A DNA stretch of 24,430 nt from Desulfuromonadaceae bacterium (lineage in GTDB: Bacteria > Desulfobacterota > Desulfuromonadia > Desulfuromonadales > Desulfuromonadaceae), in contig JAMOOS010000001.1 of NCBI GenBank assembly GCA_027065245.1, positions 1 through 24,430 on the forward strand, read 5' to 3'. Both the position numbers and the translations under genes were made by a program. This document shows positions 8,344-16,488 of the stretch, in pieces. The first letter of the stretch is position 1. The number at the start of each line of letters is the position of its first letter. The notes beneath the pieces were generated by a model that did not search any database, was not told the origin of the DNA, and saw only the letters and a program-made list of their open reading frames with translations.

Positions 8344-9360
8344 TCAGCGGTGCAACTGATAACGGCGCACAGCCCGGTTGTGCTCACGCAGGCTGCGGGA
8401 GAAATAGTGCCCGCCCGTGCCGGTGGCGACAAAATAGAGGTAGGGTTTGTCCGCTGGATTGGCGGCGGCACGCAAAGCGGCCAGACCGGGGTTGGCGATG
8501 GGGCCGGGTGGTAAACCCCGGCGGGTGTAGGTATTGTAGGGGGTATCTGTGGTCAGATCGCGGCGGGTAAGATTACCGTTAAAGTTAGCGATGCCGTAGA
8601 TTACCGTCGGGTCGGCCTGCAACAGCATGCCACGGCGCAGCCGGTTGTGAAATACAGCAGAAATCAGCGGCATCTCCGCCTCGTTACCGGCCTCTTTCTG
8701 AATAATCGACGCCAGAGTAAGCAACTGATATTCGTTGAGACCATGGCTTTTGGCCGCCGCCAGTAACTTGCCATCCAGGTGGCGGCGCATCTGCCGCACC
8801 ATGGCGGTAAACACCACGCGGGCGCCACAACCGGGGGCAAAAGTGTAGGTTTCCGGAAACAGATACCCTTCCAGTGTCGGCGCGGCAATATGCAAACTGG
8901 CGAGAAATTCGCGCTGCCGCGCCAGTTTGACAAAGTCGGCGCGCGTACCCATACCGGCAGCTACGCAGCGCGTTATCACCTGCGCCACGCTAAGCCCTTC
9001 GGCTATGGTACAGCGGCGCAATTCCACTTTGCCGCTGATCAGCTTTGCCAGCACGTCGCCCGGACTGAGTGCGCCATTAAAACGGTAGGTGCCAGCCTTG
9101 AGCCTGCGGCTGGCGCCTTGCAACTGCGCCAGCGTTTTAAACACTACCGCGCTGCCAATTATCTTCTGCTGCTCCAGCCGGGTGGCAATACTGCTCAGCG
9201 CTTCACCACTGCGCACGGTAAAAGCACACGGCACTGGCGGGCCCTGCGCCCGCAGGATAAACGCCAACGTCAACGCCACCACCAACGCCACAGCTCCGCT
9301 CAGCGTCAGCAGGCGCTTTTTATTGCGCAGCAGCTTATTTAAAACGGTTTTCGCTGCCAT
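8344..9360 (-). CDS. mltG: Endolytic murein transglycosylase MltG
   Basis: 338 residues from ATG 9360. The frame could start upstream at a TTG, but the ATG gives the expected short basic cytoplasmic tail before one membrane helix (about 16-37). It cleaves nascent peptidoglycan glycan strands in the periplasm and so limits strand length. After a LysM-like segment (about 46-110) comes the YceG/MltG catalytic domain with LEGYLFPETY (163-172) and ASIIQKEAG (217-225). Glu223 aligns with the catalytic Glu of the family. Later family motifs are QADPTVIYG and DTPYNTY. The start overlaps the end of plsY by 26 bases and lacks a clear ribosome site, so translation is probably coupled to plsY. Confidence 0.94.
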   Translation of the reverse strand: MAAKTVLNKLLRNKKRLLTLSGAVALVVALTLAFILRAQGPPVPCAFTVRSGEALSSIATRLEQQKIIGSAVVFKTLAQLQGASRRLKAGTYRFNGALSPGDVLAKLISGKVELRRCTIAEGLSVAQVITRCVAAGMGTRADFVKLARQREFLASLHIAAPTLEGYLFPETYTFAPGCGARVVFTAMVRQMRRHLDGKLLAAAKSHGLNEYQLLTLASIIQKEAGNEAEMPLISAVFHNRLRRGMLLQADPTVIYGIANFNGNLTRRDLTTDTPYNTYTRRGLPPGPIANPGLAALRAAANPADKPYLYFVATGTGGHYFSRSLREHNRAVRRYQLHR

Positions 9361-9919
9361 CACGCAGGCGCCGTATGTTCTCTTTATGGCGGTAAATCGC
9401 CCCGGCGGCAATAGCCAGTGTAGCCAGTTTCACCGCTACGGTCGCGCCGGAACCGAGCACCAGCAGCGCTATCACCAGCGCGGCGGCTATGGAACCGGCG
9501 GAAACGTAATGCCACTTCCACACCACGGCGGCAAATACCGCCACTGCCACCAGCACCGCCCACGGCGCCAGCACCAGAAAAATTCCCAGCGCCGTAGCCA
9601 CCCCTTTACCGCCCTTGAAACGCAGATAAACCGGATAGCAGTGGCCGACAAACAGTGCCAGCGCCGCCAGCGCCACCGTGGCATCACCGCAGCGCCACCA
9701 CACGGATAACGCCAGCAATGGCAGCAGTCCTTTGAGCATATCCATAATCAAGGTGAGAATGCCCAGGCGCTTGCCTGCCACGCGATAGACATTGGTGGCA
9801 CCAATATTGCCGCTGCCGGCGCTGCGCACATCCTCGGCCCCGGCCAGGCGGGTGAGCACCACACCGCTGGGGATGGCGCCGATGAGATAGGCACAGATAA
9901 CGATAATTACTGTAGTCAT
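9335..9919 (-). CDS. plsY: Acyl-phosphate:glycerol-3-phosphate acyltransferase PlsY
   Basis: 194 residues from ATG 9919. ATG 9931, giving 198 residues, is the alternative. GGAG at 9932-9935 abuts the first candidate and is 12 bases from the second; I chose 9919 because family members usually begin about nine residues before the AYLIGAIPSG segment. PlsY is a multi-helix inner-membrane enzyme that transfers an acyl group from acyl-phosphate to glycerol-3-phosphate, the first step of phospholipid synthesis. Conserved motifs are AGSGNIGATN (34-43) and GHCYPVYLRFKGGKGVAT (92-109). It is followed by the overlapping mltG. A terminator-like hairpin lies just upstream. Confidence 0.94.
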   Translation of the reverse strand: MTTVIIVICAYLIGAIPSGVVLTRLAGAEDVRSAGSGNIGATNVYRVAGKRLGILTLIMDMLKGLLPLLALSVWWRCGDATVALAALALFVGHCYPVYLRFKGGKGVATALGIFLVLAPWAVLVAVAVFAAVVWKWHYVSAGSIAAALVIALLVLGSGATVAVKLATLAIAAGAIYRHKENIRRLRDGSENRFK

Positions 9920-9947
9920 AAAAGTATTCATCTCCGCACACCACAAC

Positions 9948-9982
9948 AAAAAAACGAAGTTGATCTGCAGACCAACTCCGTT
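9948..9982 (-). terminator. Rho-independent terminator after tRNA-Pro
   Basis: On the minus strand a 13-bp stem (9970-9982 with 9953-9965, two G-U pairs) with a TGCA loop is followed by seven T. It ends the tRNA transcript only about 17-29 bases before the plsY start codon, so it may also control readthrough into plsY. Confidence 0.8.
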
Positions 9983-10021
9983 TCATGTTCTCAGCGTATA
10001 TAAGGCGTCATAGCTGTTTTA

Positions 10022-10098
10022 TGGTCGGGATGAGAGGATTTGAACCTCCGGCCCCCTGCTCCCGAAGCAGGTGCGCTACCAGACTGCGCCACATCCCG
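10022..10098 (-). tRNA. tRNA-Pro (anticodon CGG)
   Basis: A complete cloverleaf can be drawn on the minus strand. The acceptor stem is CGGGATG with CATCCCG, the D arm contains GCGCAGTCTGGTAGCGC, and the anticodon stem CCTGC/GCAGG has loop TTCGGGA giving anticodon CGG. The T arm contains GGTTCAAATCC. The discriminator is A and the 3' CCA is encoded (10022-10024). It lies between lspA and plsY in the same direction. Confidence 0.97.
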
Positions 10099-10207
10099 AC
10101 AATCCATATTTATCACCGCCACAGCGGCCCGTTTGCGCCAGAATTTACCCAACGCAAAATCCGCTGGCACAAATACCATAATCAGACGTAAAAATAAAGT
10201 ATCTTTG

Positions 10208-10711
10208 TTACCGGCAGCCGTTTTTATCTGCTGCCCTGCTGCCGCGTTCACTGCGCCACACATCGAGCAGCAGCAGCGCCACCCCCACGCTAATGGCAGA
10301 ATCGGCCACATTGAATGCCGGCCAGTGATGGCCATACCAGTGCACATCGATAAAATCCACCACCACTCCCAAGCGAATCCGGTCGATGAGGTTGCCCACC
10401 GCACCGCTGAACACCAGCGCCAGCCCCAGCCGCTGCCACCGCTGCGCCAACGGCAACCGCGCCAGCAGCCACAGAATTACGCCACTGGCCAGCAACGCCA
10501 CCGCTATCAGCAGCGGGACACGAATAGCGCTATCGGCCAGGATGCCAAAGGCAGCACCATTGTTGTGCACATGGCAGATATTGAAATAATGCTCGACAAC
10601 GGTAAGGCTCTGATACAGCTCCAGGCGCTGACCGATATACCATTTACTCAGCTGGTCGGCGCACACCACCACTGCCATAATCACCAGCACCAGCCGGTAA
10701 CGCTGCCACAT
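10208..10711 (-). CDS. lspA: Lipoprotein signal peptidase (signal peptidase II)
   Basis: 167 residues, normal length. This inner-membrane aspartyl protease cuts prolipoprotein signal peptides after lipid attachment to the lipobox Cys. Motifs: DQLSK (19-23), NNGAAFGI (50-57), GNLIDR (106-111), VVDFID with catalytic Asp119, and FNVADSAI with catalytic Asp137. Four hydrophobic helices are visible. ATG 10711 is 4 bases after the ileS stop, a classic ileS-lspA arrangement. The GGAG site is very close to the ATG, consistent with translational coupling. The product would be needed to mature the decahaem lipoprotein encoded at 15439. Confidence 0.96.
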   Translation of the reverse strand: MWQRYRLVLVIMAVVVCADQLSKWYIGQRLELYQSLTVVEHYFNICHVHNNGAAFGILADSAIRVPLLIAVALLASGVILWLLARLPLAQRWQRLGLALVFSGAVGNLIDRIRLGVVVDFIDVHWYGHHWPAFNVADSAISVGVALLLLDVWRSERGSRAADKNGCR

Positions 10712-10715
10712 ACTC

Positions 10716-13505
10716 CTAGTTGCCACCGGCACGCAACACCGCCGCACAGCGCGGACAGGTGTCAGGATACTGTTTATCTTCCCCCACCTGGGGATGATAA
10801 TTCCAGCAGCGTTCACATTTTTCTCCGGCAGCACGCACCACCTGCACCTGCAGACCGGCGATCTTCTCGGAGCTGAAGGTGGCCTGTTCCACCACCGCCA
10901 GTTTGACAGCGGAAACAATAAACAGCGTCGGCAATTGTTCCAGATAACGTTGCAGCAGCGGCGCATACTCGGCATCATCCACTGCTATAATTACCTGCGC
11001 CTCCAGAGAATTACCTATGAGCTTGGCATCCCGCGCCAGCTCCAGCGCCTTGGAAACATCGGCGCGCACCTGCCACAGACGGGTGTACACCGCTTCCAGT
11101 TCTTTATCGCGCCAAGTGCCGGCGCAAGTGGGGAAGCTGGCCAGATGGACACTCTCCTCGCGTTCGCCCGGCATCTGCTCCCATATCTCGTCGGCAGTAA
11201 AAGATAGTACCGGCGCTATCAGGCGGGTAATGGCACCGAGAATATGGTACATGGCGCTCTGGGCACTGCGCCGCTCGTGACTGGCAGCCGCGCTGGTATA
11301 GACCCGATCCTTGATAATATCCAGATAGATGGCGCTCATCTCGATACTACAGAAATTGTGCACCAGCTGATAGAGAACATGAAACTGATAGCCGTTGTAG
11401 GCGCCGTAGAGTTTTTCGATCAGCTCCTCCAGCCGCGACAGCGCCCAGCGATCCAGCTCCAGCAGGTCGGTGTCAGCCACCATATCGGTGGCGGGATCGA
11501 AATCGCTGAGGTTGCTAAGCATGTAGCGTGCGGTGTTGCGGATACGCCGGTAAGCGTCGGAGAGGCGCTGCAGAATTTCGTCACTGATACGGATATCGTC
11601 CTGATAATCCTGCGCCGCCACCCACAGGCGCAGAATCTCGGCACCGTATTTATTCATCACTTTTTCCGGTGCCACCACATTACCCTGTGATTTCGACATC
11701 TTGCGCCCGTTGCCGTCCACGACAAAACCGTGCGTCAACACCGCCTTGTAGGGCGCTACGCCGCGCGTGCCGACGCTGGCCAGCATGCTTGAATGGAACC
11801 AGCCACGATGCTGATCACTCCCTTCCAGGTACAGATCGGCGGGGGAATCCAGTTCCGGGCGCTGCTCCACCACGGCGGCATGGGAAACGCCGGAATCAAA
11901 CCACACATCGAGGATATCCATCTCACGACGGAACTCGGCATGACCGCAATGGGGACAACTGGTTCCAGCGGGGAGCAGTTCGCTCACCTCTTTTTCATAC
12001 CACTGGTCACTGCCGCCATCTTCAAACAGATCGGCCACATGGTGCATCACCTTGCCATCGGCCAGGGCTTCGCCGCATTTTTCACAGTAAAATACCGTGA
12101 TGGGCACACCCCAGGTGCGCTGACGACTGATACACCAGTCGGGACGACGCTCGATCATGCCGTAGATGCGCTCCTTGCCCCAGGCGGGAATCCACTCCAC
12201 TTGATTGATCTGTTCCAGAGCGCGCTGGCGCAACGCGTTACTGTCCATGGAAATAAACCATTGGGCAGTGGCACGGAAAATTACCGGCTTTTTGCAGCGC
12301 CAGCAGTGGGGATAACTGTGGCTAACCTCGCTGCGCTTGAGCAACACCCCCACCTCTTCCATTTTGTCACATACGGCGGCGTTGGCGTCGGCCAGTTTCA
12401 TGCCGCCGAACAGCTCCACGTCATCACGGTAGCGGCCATAATCGTCCACCGGGTTATACACATCAAGTCCGTACTTGAGCCCTACCACATAGTCATCATG
12501 ACCGTGACCGGGAGCGGTATGAACACAGCCGGTACCCGCTTCGAGGGTTACATGCTCGCCGAGAATCAGCAGCGAATCGCGCTGGTAAAATGGATGACGG
12601 CAGCGTTTGCGTTCAAAAATCGGCGCAGCGAAGGTGGCCACCACTTCGCCGTTGAGCCCCAGCTCCTCCAGCACCTGACGATATAACCCCTCAGCAAACA
12701 CATACACTTCGCCGTTGTCCACCTCCACCGCCACATATTCCAGCTGCGGATTCAGGCACACCCCCAGATTGGCGGGAATGGTCCACGGTGTCGTAGTCCA
12801 GATGACAAAAAACAGTCGTTTACCCGCCAACTGCTCCAGCTCCGGCGGCAACTGGTCCACATAGGGAAATTTGACAAAAATCGACGGCGAGGTATGGTCG
12901 GCGTATTCCACCTCGGCTTCGGCCAGGGCGGTTACGCACGATGAACACCAGTGTACCGGTTTTTTCCCTTTGTACAAACCGCCATTTTCGGCAAACCGCG
13001 CCAGTTCGCGCGCTGTAGCCGCCTCGTAGCTATCACGCATGGTCAGGTACGGGTTATCCCAGTCACCAAAGATACCCAAACGCTGAAACTCTCCGGCCTG
13101 GGTCTGCACCCACTCCCGCGCGTATTCGCGGCACTGGCGGCGGATCTGCGCCTTGGTCATCTCACGCTTTTTCTTGCCCAGCTTTTTGTCCACCATTAAT
13201 TCTATGGGCAGGCCGTGGCAATCCCAACCGGGCACATAGGGCACATCGAACCCCTGCATCCGCTTGCTCTTGATGATGATATCCTTGAGAATTTTATTCA
13301 GTGCGTGACCGATATGGATATGGCCGTTGGCATACGGGGGGCCATCATGCAGGGTAAAACGCGGCTTACCGCTACCGGCAGCGGCAATTTTGCCGGGCAG
13401 ATCGTTCTCCTGCCATTTTTTAAGCATCTGCGGTTCCCGCCTGGGCAGGTTGCCGCGCATGGGAAAGTCTGTTTTGGGCAGATTGAGGGTATCTTTGTAA
13501 TCCAT
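10716..13505 (-). CDS. ileS: Isoleucyl-tRNA synthetase
   Basis: 929 residues from ATG 13505, with AAGGA 7 bases upstream; an upstream frame extension to 13574 has no family character. It charges tRNA-Ile. Class I signatures are GHIHIGH (61-67) and KMSKS (602-606). The C-terminus has the zinc-binding pair CxxC...CxxC (Cys897, 900, 917, 920) found in the bacterial-type enzyme. A CP1 editing domain is present between the signatures. It is followed by lspA after 4 bases. The 86 bases upstream show no T-box-like or other clear leader. Confidence 0.98.
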   Translation of the reverse strand: MDYKDTLNLPKTDFPMRGNLPRREPQMLKKWQENDLPGKIAAAGSGKPRFTLHDGPPYANGHIHIGHALNKILKDIIIKSKRMQGFDVPYVPGWDCHGLPIELMVDKKLGKKKREMTKAQIRRQCREYAREWVQTQAGEFQRLGIFGDWDNPYLTMRDSYEAATARELARFAENGGLYKGKKPVHWCSSCVTALAEAEVEYADHTSPSIFVKFPYVDQLPPELEQLAGKRLFFVIWTTTPWTIPANLGVCLNPQLEYVAVEVDNGEVYVFAEGLYRQVLEELGLNGEVVATFAAPIFERKRCRHPFYQRDSLLILGEHVTLEAGTGCVHTAPGHGHDDYVVGLKYGLDVYNPVDDYGRYRDDVELFGGMKLADANAAVCDKMEEVGVLLKRSEVSHSYPHCWRCKKPVIFRATAQWFISMDSNALRQRALEQINQVEWIPAWGKERIYGMIERRPDWCISRQRTWGVPITVFYCEKCGEALADGKVMHHVADLFEDGGSDQWYEKEVSELLPAGTSCPHCGHAEFRREMDILDVWFDSGVSHAAVVEQRPELDSPADLYLEGSDQHRGWFHSSMLASVGTRGVAPYKAVLTHGFVVDGNGRKMSKSQGNVVAPEKVMNKYGAEILRLWVAAQDYQDDIRISDEILQRLSDAYRRIRNTARYMLSNLSDFDPATDMVADTDLLELDRWALSRLEELIEKLYGAYNGYQFHVLYQLVHNFCSIEMSAIYLDIIKDRVYTSAAASHERRSAQSAMYHILGAITRLIAPVLSFTADEIWEQMPGEREESVHLASFPTCAGTWRDKELEAVYTRLWQVRADVSKALELARDAKLIGNSLEAQVIIAVDDAEYAPLLQRYLEQLPTLFIVSAVKLAVVEQATFSSEKIAGLQVQVVRAAGEKCERCWNYHPQVGEDKQYPDTCPRCAAVLRAGGN

Positions 13506-13591
13506 GGTCGTTCCTTGCTTGCGCATTAATTGTATGTATGGGTACTCAAAGGGGCTAGATAATCTGTGTAGCAAAAATTAAACATTGTAAG

Positions 13592-14263
13592 CTAGCAGAA
13601 ACAGCCGGGGCACGCCACTATTTTCTGTGCCAGTGGACAGCCGGCGGCACAGCGCGGCGCGCGGCTGGTGCAGAATTCTTTGGCATGGCGCACCAGCAGG
13701 GCGTGATACTCGTTGAACAGCTTGGCGTCGGCAGGCAGGGCGGCACTGAACAGCGCCTGCAGAGTAGCGTAGTCGGCGTCCGGCGGCGTCAGGCCCAAGC
13801 GGGCGCAGATGCGCCGGGTGTAGGCATCAATGACGAATATCGCCTGGCCGCCGCCGTACAGCAACATACTGTCGGCGGTTTCCGGGCCGATACCGGGCAG
13901 GCTCAGCAATTCAGCACGTGCCGCCAGCAACTCACCAGCGAGCAAACGGGTCACATCACCACTGTAGTTAGCGACTATGTGAGCGGCAAAGCAGCGCAGA
14001 TAACGACTTTTCTGGCGAAAAAACCCGGCAGGACGGATCAGGCGCTGCAACTCCGCCTCATCCAGCGTCAGCAGCGCCGCCGCGTCCGTCACCCCGGCAC
14101 TGCGCATATTGGCGATAGCCTTTTCCACGTTTTCCCAGCGGGTGTTTTGGGTGAGAATCGCTCCCAGCGTCATCTCAAAGCCATCCCGCGCCGGCCACCA
14201 GTGCTGGGCACCGTAAGCGGCATACAGCACCTCGTATACCCGGGTCAGCACCTTACCCGCCAC
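13592..14263 (-). CDS. Endonuclease III-like HhH-GPD DNA glycosylase, probably monofunctional
   Basis: 223 residues. The start is GTG 14263, three bases after the lysR stop. The helix-hairpin-helix motif LPGIGPETA (122-130) and the catalytic Asp146 in FVIDAYTRR mark the endonuclease III/MutY superfamily, which excises damaged bases. Canonical Nth has a Lys nucleophile in GVGRKTA; here that position is Glu128. This is typical of the endonuclease III-related group containing H. pylori MagIII-like enzymes, so I infer a glycosylase without AP-lyase activity. C-terminal cysteines (198, 205, 209, 218, plus 221 and 223) resemble the 4Fe-4S cluster region, but the spacing C-x6-C-x3-C-x8-C differs from the usual C-x6-C-x2-C-x5-C. 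Substrate unknown. Confidence 0.85.
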   Translation of the reverse strand: MAGKVLTRVYEVLYAAYGAQHWWPARDGFEMTLGAILTQNTRWENVEKAIANMRSAGVTDAAALLTLDEAELQRLIRPAGFFRQKSRYLRCFAAHIVANYSGDVTRLLAGELLAARAELLSLPGIGPETADSMLLYGGGQAIFVIDAYTRRICARLGLTPPDADYATLQALFSAALPADAKLFNEYHALLVRHAKEFCTSRAPRCAAGCPLAQKIVACPGCFC

Positions 14264-14266
14264 GAT

Positions 14267-15169
14267 TCAGGCCCGCAGACCGAAATAAGCGAACACACTC
14301 TCCATAAAGCTGCGCTTGAGAGATGCCGGTCCCTGACAATCCAGCGCGGCTATGCTGCGCGGCAGCCAGTACTGCATCCCCGGCACACGAAACTCCTGCA
14401 GGAGGTGCTCATCCAGGTAGCGTTCCACCGTTTTGCGCGAAATAAAAGTAACACCGGTGCCGTTAAGCACCTCACGCACTATGAGATTAAAATCATCCAT
14501 CACCATCACCTGCTTGAAATCGGCGACACAGCTATCCTGTGAGCGCAAATTATAATCGAGCAAATTGCGACAACTGCAACCATCGCGGCGAACAATACAA
14601 CAATGCTGCTGCAACTGCTGGAGTGAAATTTCCCAGTCTTTAATGCCCAGTTCCGCAGCGCCGACAAACACCATCTCATCTTTGGGCAGGGGCATATGGC
14701 GCAGCATGCCAAAATCAAGATCGACCATGTGCTCGACAATAGCCACATCAAACTCGCCGGAACGCAGCCCGGCCAAAGCATCCTGGGGGGAATTGTACAA
14801 GAAGGTGAAATTGTCAATTTCCCGATGTAATGGCACGTAATTACCAAGAATGCCCGGTAAATGATTAATGCCAAAAGACGGAGTACAACAAACACACAGG
14901 TGACGTTTATCGTTGAGGGAGCGCAATTGCAAAAACATCTGCTCTTCACGCTCCAATATGGTGCGTGCGTGTTCAAGCACCACTTTGCCGGCGGCGGTGG
15001 CTTTAAGTTCGTTACCACTGCGATCAAGCAGCTCTACACCACAACAGGCTTCAAGGTTTTTGGTGCGCTGCGATACTGCCGACTGGGTTACATTGAGTTT
15101 GACCGCCGCGCGCGAGAAGCTGCCCTCTTCCACAACCATAAGCAGAGTTCTCAAATATTGAGTTTCCAT
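14267..15169 (-). CDS. LysR-family transcriptional regulator, cysteine-rich
   Basis: 300 residues, normal for LysR regulators. The N-terminal winged helix-turn-helix spans residues 2-60, with SFSRAAVKLNVTQSAVSQ as the DNA-reading helices. The periplasmic-binding-like effector domain starts near residue 90. Eleven cysteines are present (42, 43, 92, 94, 95, 190, 191, 198, 200, 214, 278), many as CC or CxC pairs, which is high for this family. I infer possible redox, metal or haem-related sensing. The gene is divergent from the decahaem-porin operon across 269 bases containing a LysR-type palindrome, so it is the best candidate regulator of that operon and of itself. Downstream it abuts the glycosylase gene. 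Confidence 0.92.
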   Translation of the reverse strand: METQYLRTLLMVVEEGSFSRAAVKLNVTQSAVSQRTKNLEACCGVELLDRSGNELKATAAGKVVLEHARTILEREEQMFLQLRSLNDKRHLCVCCTPSFGINHLPGILGNYVPLHREIDNFTFLYNSPQDALAGLRSGEFDVAIVEHMVDLDFGMLRHMPLPKDEMVFVGAAELGIKDWEISLQQLQQHCCIVRRDGCSCRNLLDYNLRSQDSCVADFKQVMVMDDFNLIVREVLNGTGVTFISRKTVERYLDEHLLQEFRVPGMQYWLPRSIAALDCQGPASLKRSFMESVFAYFGLRA

Positions 15170-15198
15170 AGCAATTTCCGTATATTAGCAAACTAGTA

Positions 15199-15215
15199 TA
15201 TAAGTCGTACTTATA
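15199..15215. promoter_or_regulatory. LysR-type palindrome in the divergent control region
   Basis: TATAAG-TCGTA-CTTATA is a perfect 6-base inverted repeat with a 5-base centre, and it contains the T-N11-A spacing typical of LysR-family boxes. It lies 30 bases upstream of the lysR start and 224 bases upstream of the cytochrome start, overlapping plausible lysR promoter hexamers. Autoregulation is the simplest reading; control of the cytochrome operon would need further sites or looping. Confidence 0.45.
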
Positions 15216-15438
15216 GCACTATTAAAATGATTCGTTTTACTCTTTCCCGCTGGACAGGTATTGTACACGCTAGTTGACAATAGTGCCAGCATCGGGTGCG
15301 TCTGCCACGTACAAAACCGGTTATTGGCACAGTGGATAGCGACGCTGACGCACAGTCCTCGTCCGGGTGTTATACCAGATATCCGGTTGGTACAGCGTCG
15401 TAAACAAACACTCACAAGGAAGGACGAAAGGAGAAAAC

Positions 15439-16467
15439 ATGCGAAGGAAGCTCAACACCAAGGCCTCATGGCTGGTGAAAGCCCTTCCCCTGCTGCTCAT
15501 TCTGGGGGCATGTGCCACCGGAACCATCAGGGAAAAAGTGCTGACACTGCCAGTGATCGATGGTGCCACCTACGTAGGTCAAGAGACCTGCCTGGAGTGC
15601 CACAACGACATGGCCGGCGAAGATTTCCCCGCCGCTACCGGCGAGGAAGGTTTTGCCAAAACCATCCACGGCCGCCTGGCCACATTTGAGCTGATGGGGG
15701 CGGAAAAAGGCTGCGAATCATGCCACGGCCCCGGCAGCAAACACGTTGATGGCGACGGTGACCCCTGCTTCATCATCAAACCCGGACAACTCACCGCTGA
15801 TCAGTCTTCGGCCATCTGCGAAAAGTGTCACACCGATGGCAAGCTGATGGAGTTCAACCACAGCGGTCACCTGCTTAGCGATGTCGGCTGTCTCGACTGT
15901 CACAGCATCCACGAAGGCGAAGGCAAGTTCTCGCTGAAGAAGGAAGATCCTGAGTTGTGCTTCACCTGCCACAAGGAGGAGCAAGCCAAAACTCACTATC
16001 CTTCTCATCACCCCCTCAAAGAGGGCAAGATGAACTGCTCCAGTTGTCATAACCCTCACGGTGCCACCGGCGAAAGTCTCAACACCGACGAACGCCTCAA
16101 CGATCTGTGCCTGAGTTGTCACACTCGCTACCAGGGTCCGTTTGTATTCGGCCACGCTCCGGTTGAGGATGACTGCACCATCTGCCACGATCCCCACGGC
16201 AGCGTAGCCAACAACCTTTTGGCACAAAACGAGCCGTTCCTGTGCCTGCAATGCCATGAAGGTCACTTCCATATGTTGCGTGAGTCTAACTACAAAACAT
16301 CAGCAACCGGAACGGACCCCAGCGACCCCAATGCCAACATTGTTAATCGCAATGGCCATGAAGGGTTCCAGATGTCATTTGGAACCAAGTGCACCACCTG
16401 TCACAAAGTGGTACACGGCAGTGATTATCCGTCCCAGCCGCTCAGCGGTCACGGCTTGACCCGTTAA
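15439..16467 (+). CDS. Decahaem c-type cytochrome, DmsE/MtrA/PioA-like, lipoprotein
   Basis: 342 residues. ATG 15439 is chosen for the AAAGGAG site 5 bases upstream; the frame extends further up without support. The N-terminus (MRRKLN, hydrophobic core, LGAC lipobox with Cys25) indicates a lipoprotein. Ala at +2 favours outer-membrane sorting. Ten CXXCH haem motifs start at residues 51, 92, 127, 151, 174, 200, 224, 246, 269 and 318, the number and order typical of DmsE/MtrA/PioA cytochromes. Those carry electrons through an outer-membrane barrel as a haem wire. The downstream MtrB/PioB-like gene (21 bases away) is the expected partner. The direction of electron flow (metal or other extracellular acceptor, or oxidation of an external donor) cannot be told. 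The lipid anchor is unusual for MtrA-type proteins, which are usually described as soluble periplasmic. Confidence 0.95.
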   Translation: MRRKLNTKASWLVKALPLLLILGACATGTIREKVLTLPVIDGATYVGQETCLECHNDMAGEDFPAATGEEGFAKTIHGRLATFELMGAEKGCESCHGPGSKHVDGDGDPCFIIKPGQLTADQSSAICEKCHTDGKLMEFNHSGHLLSDVGCLDCHSIHEGEGKFSLKKEDPELCFTCHKEEQAKTHYPSHHPLKEGKMNCSSCHNPHGATGESLNTDERLNDLCLSCHTRYQGPFVFGHAPVEDDCTICHDPHGSVANNLLAQNEPFLCLQCHEGHFHMLRESNYKTSATGTDPSDPNANIVNRNGHEGFQMSFGTKCTTCHKVVHGSDYPSQPLSGHGLTR

Positions 16468-16488
16468 TTTAACAAGGAGGCACACACT

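Noticed and set aside
13506..13591. T-box or other riboswitch ahead of ileS
   Set aside because: The 86-base gap is too short for a T-box leader and shows no conserved T-box sequence or terminator.
15325..15340. Sigma-54-like promoter (TGGCAC...GC) before the decahaem gene
   Set aside because: The GG-to-GC spacing is one base too long and the -12 element lacks the TTGC context.
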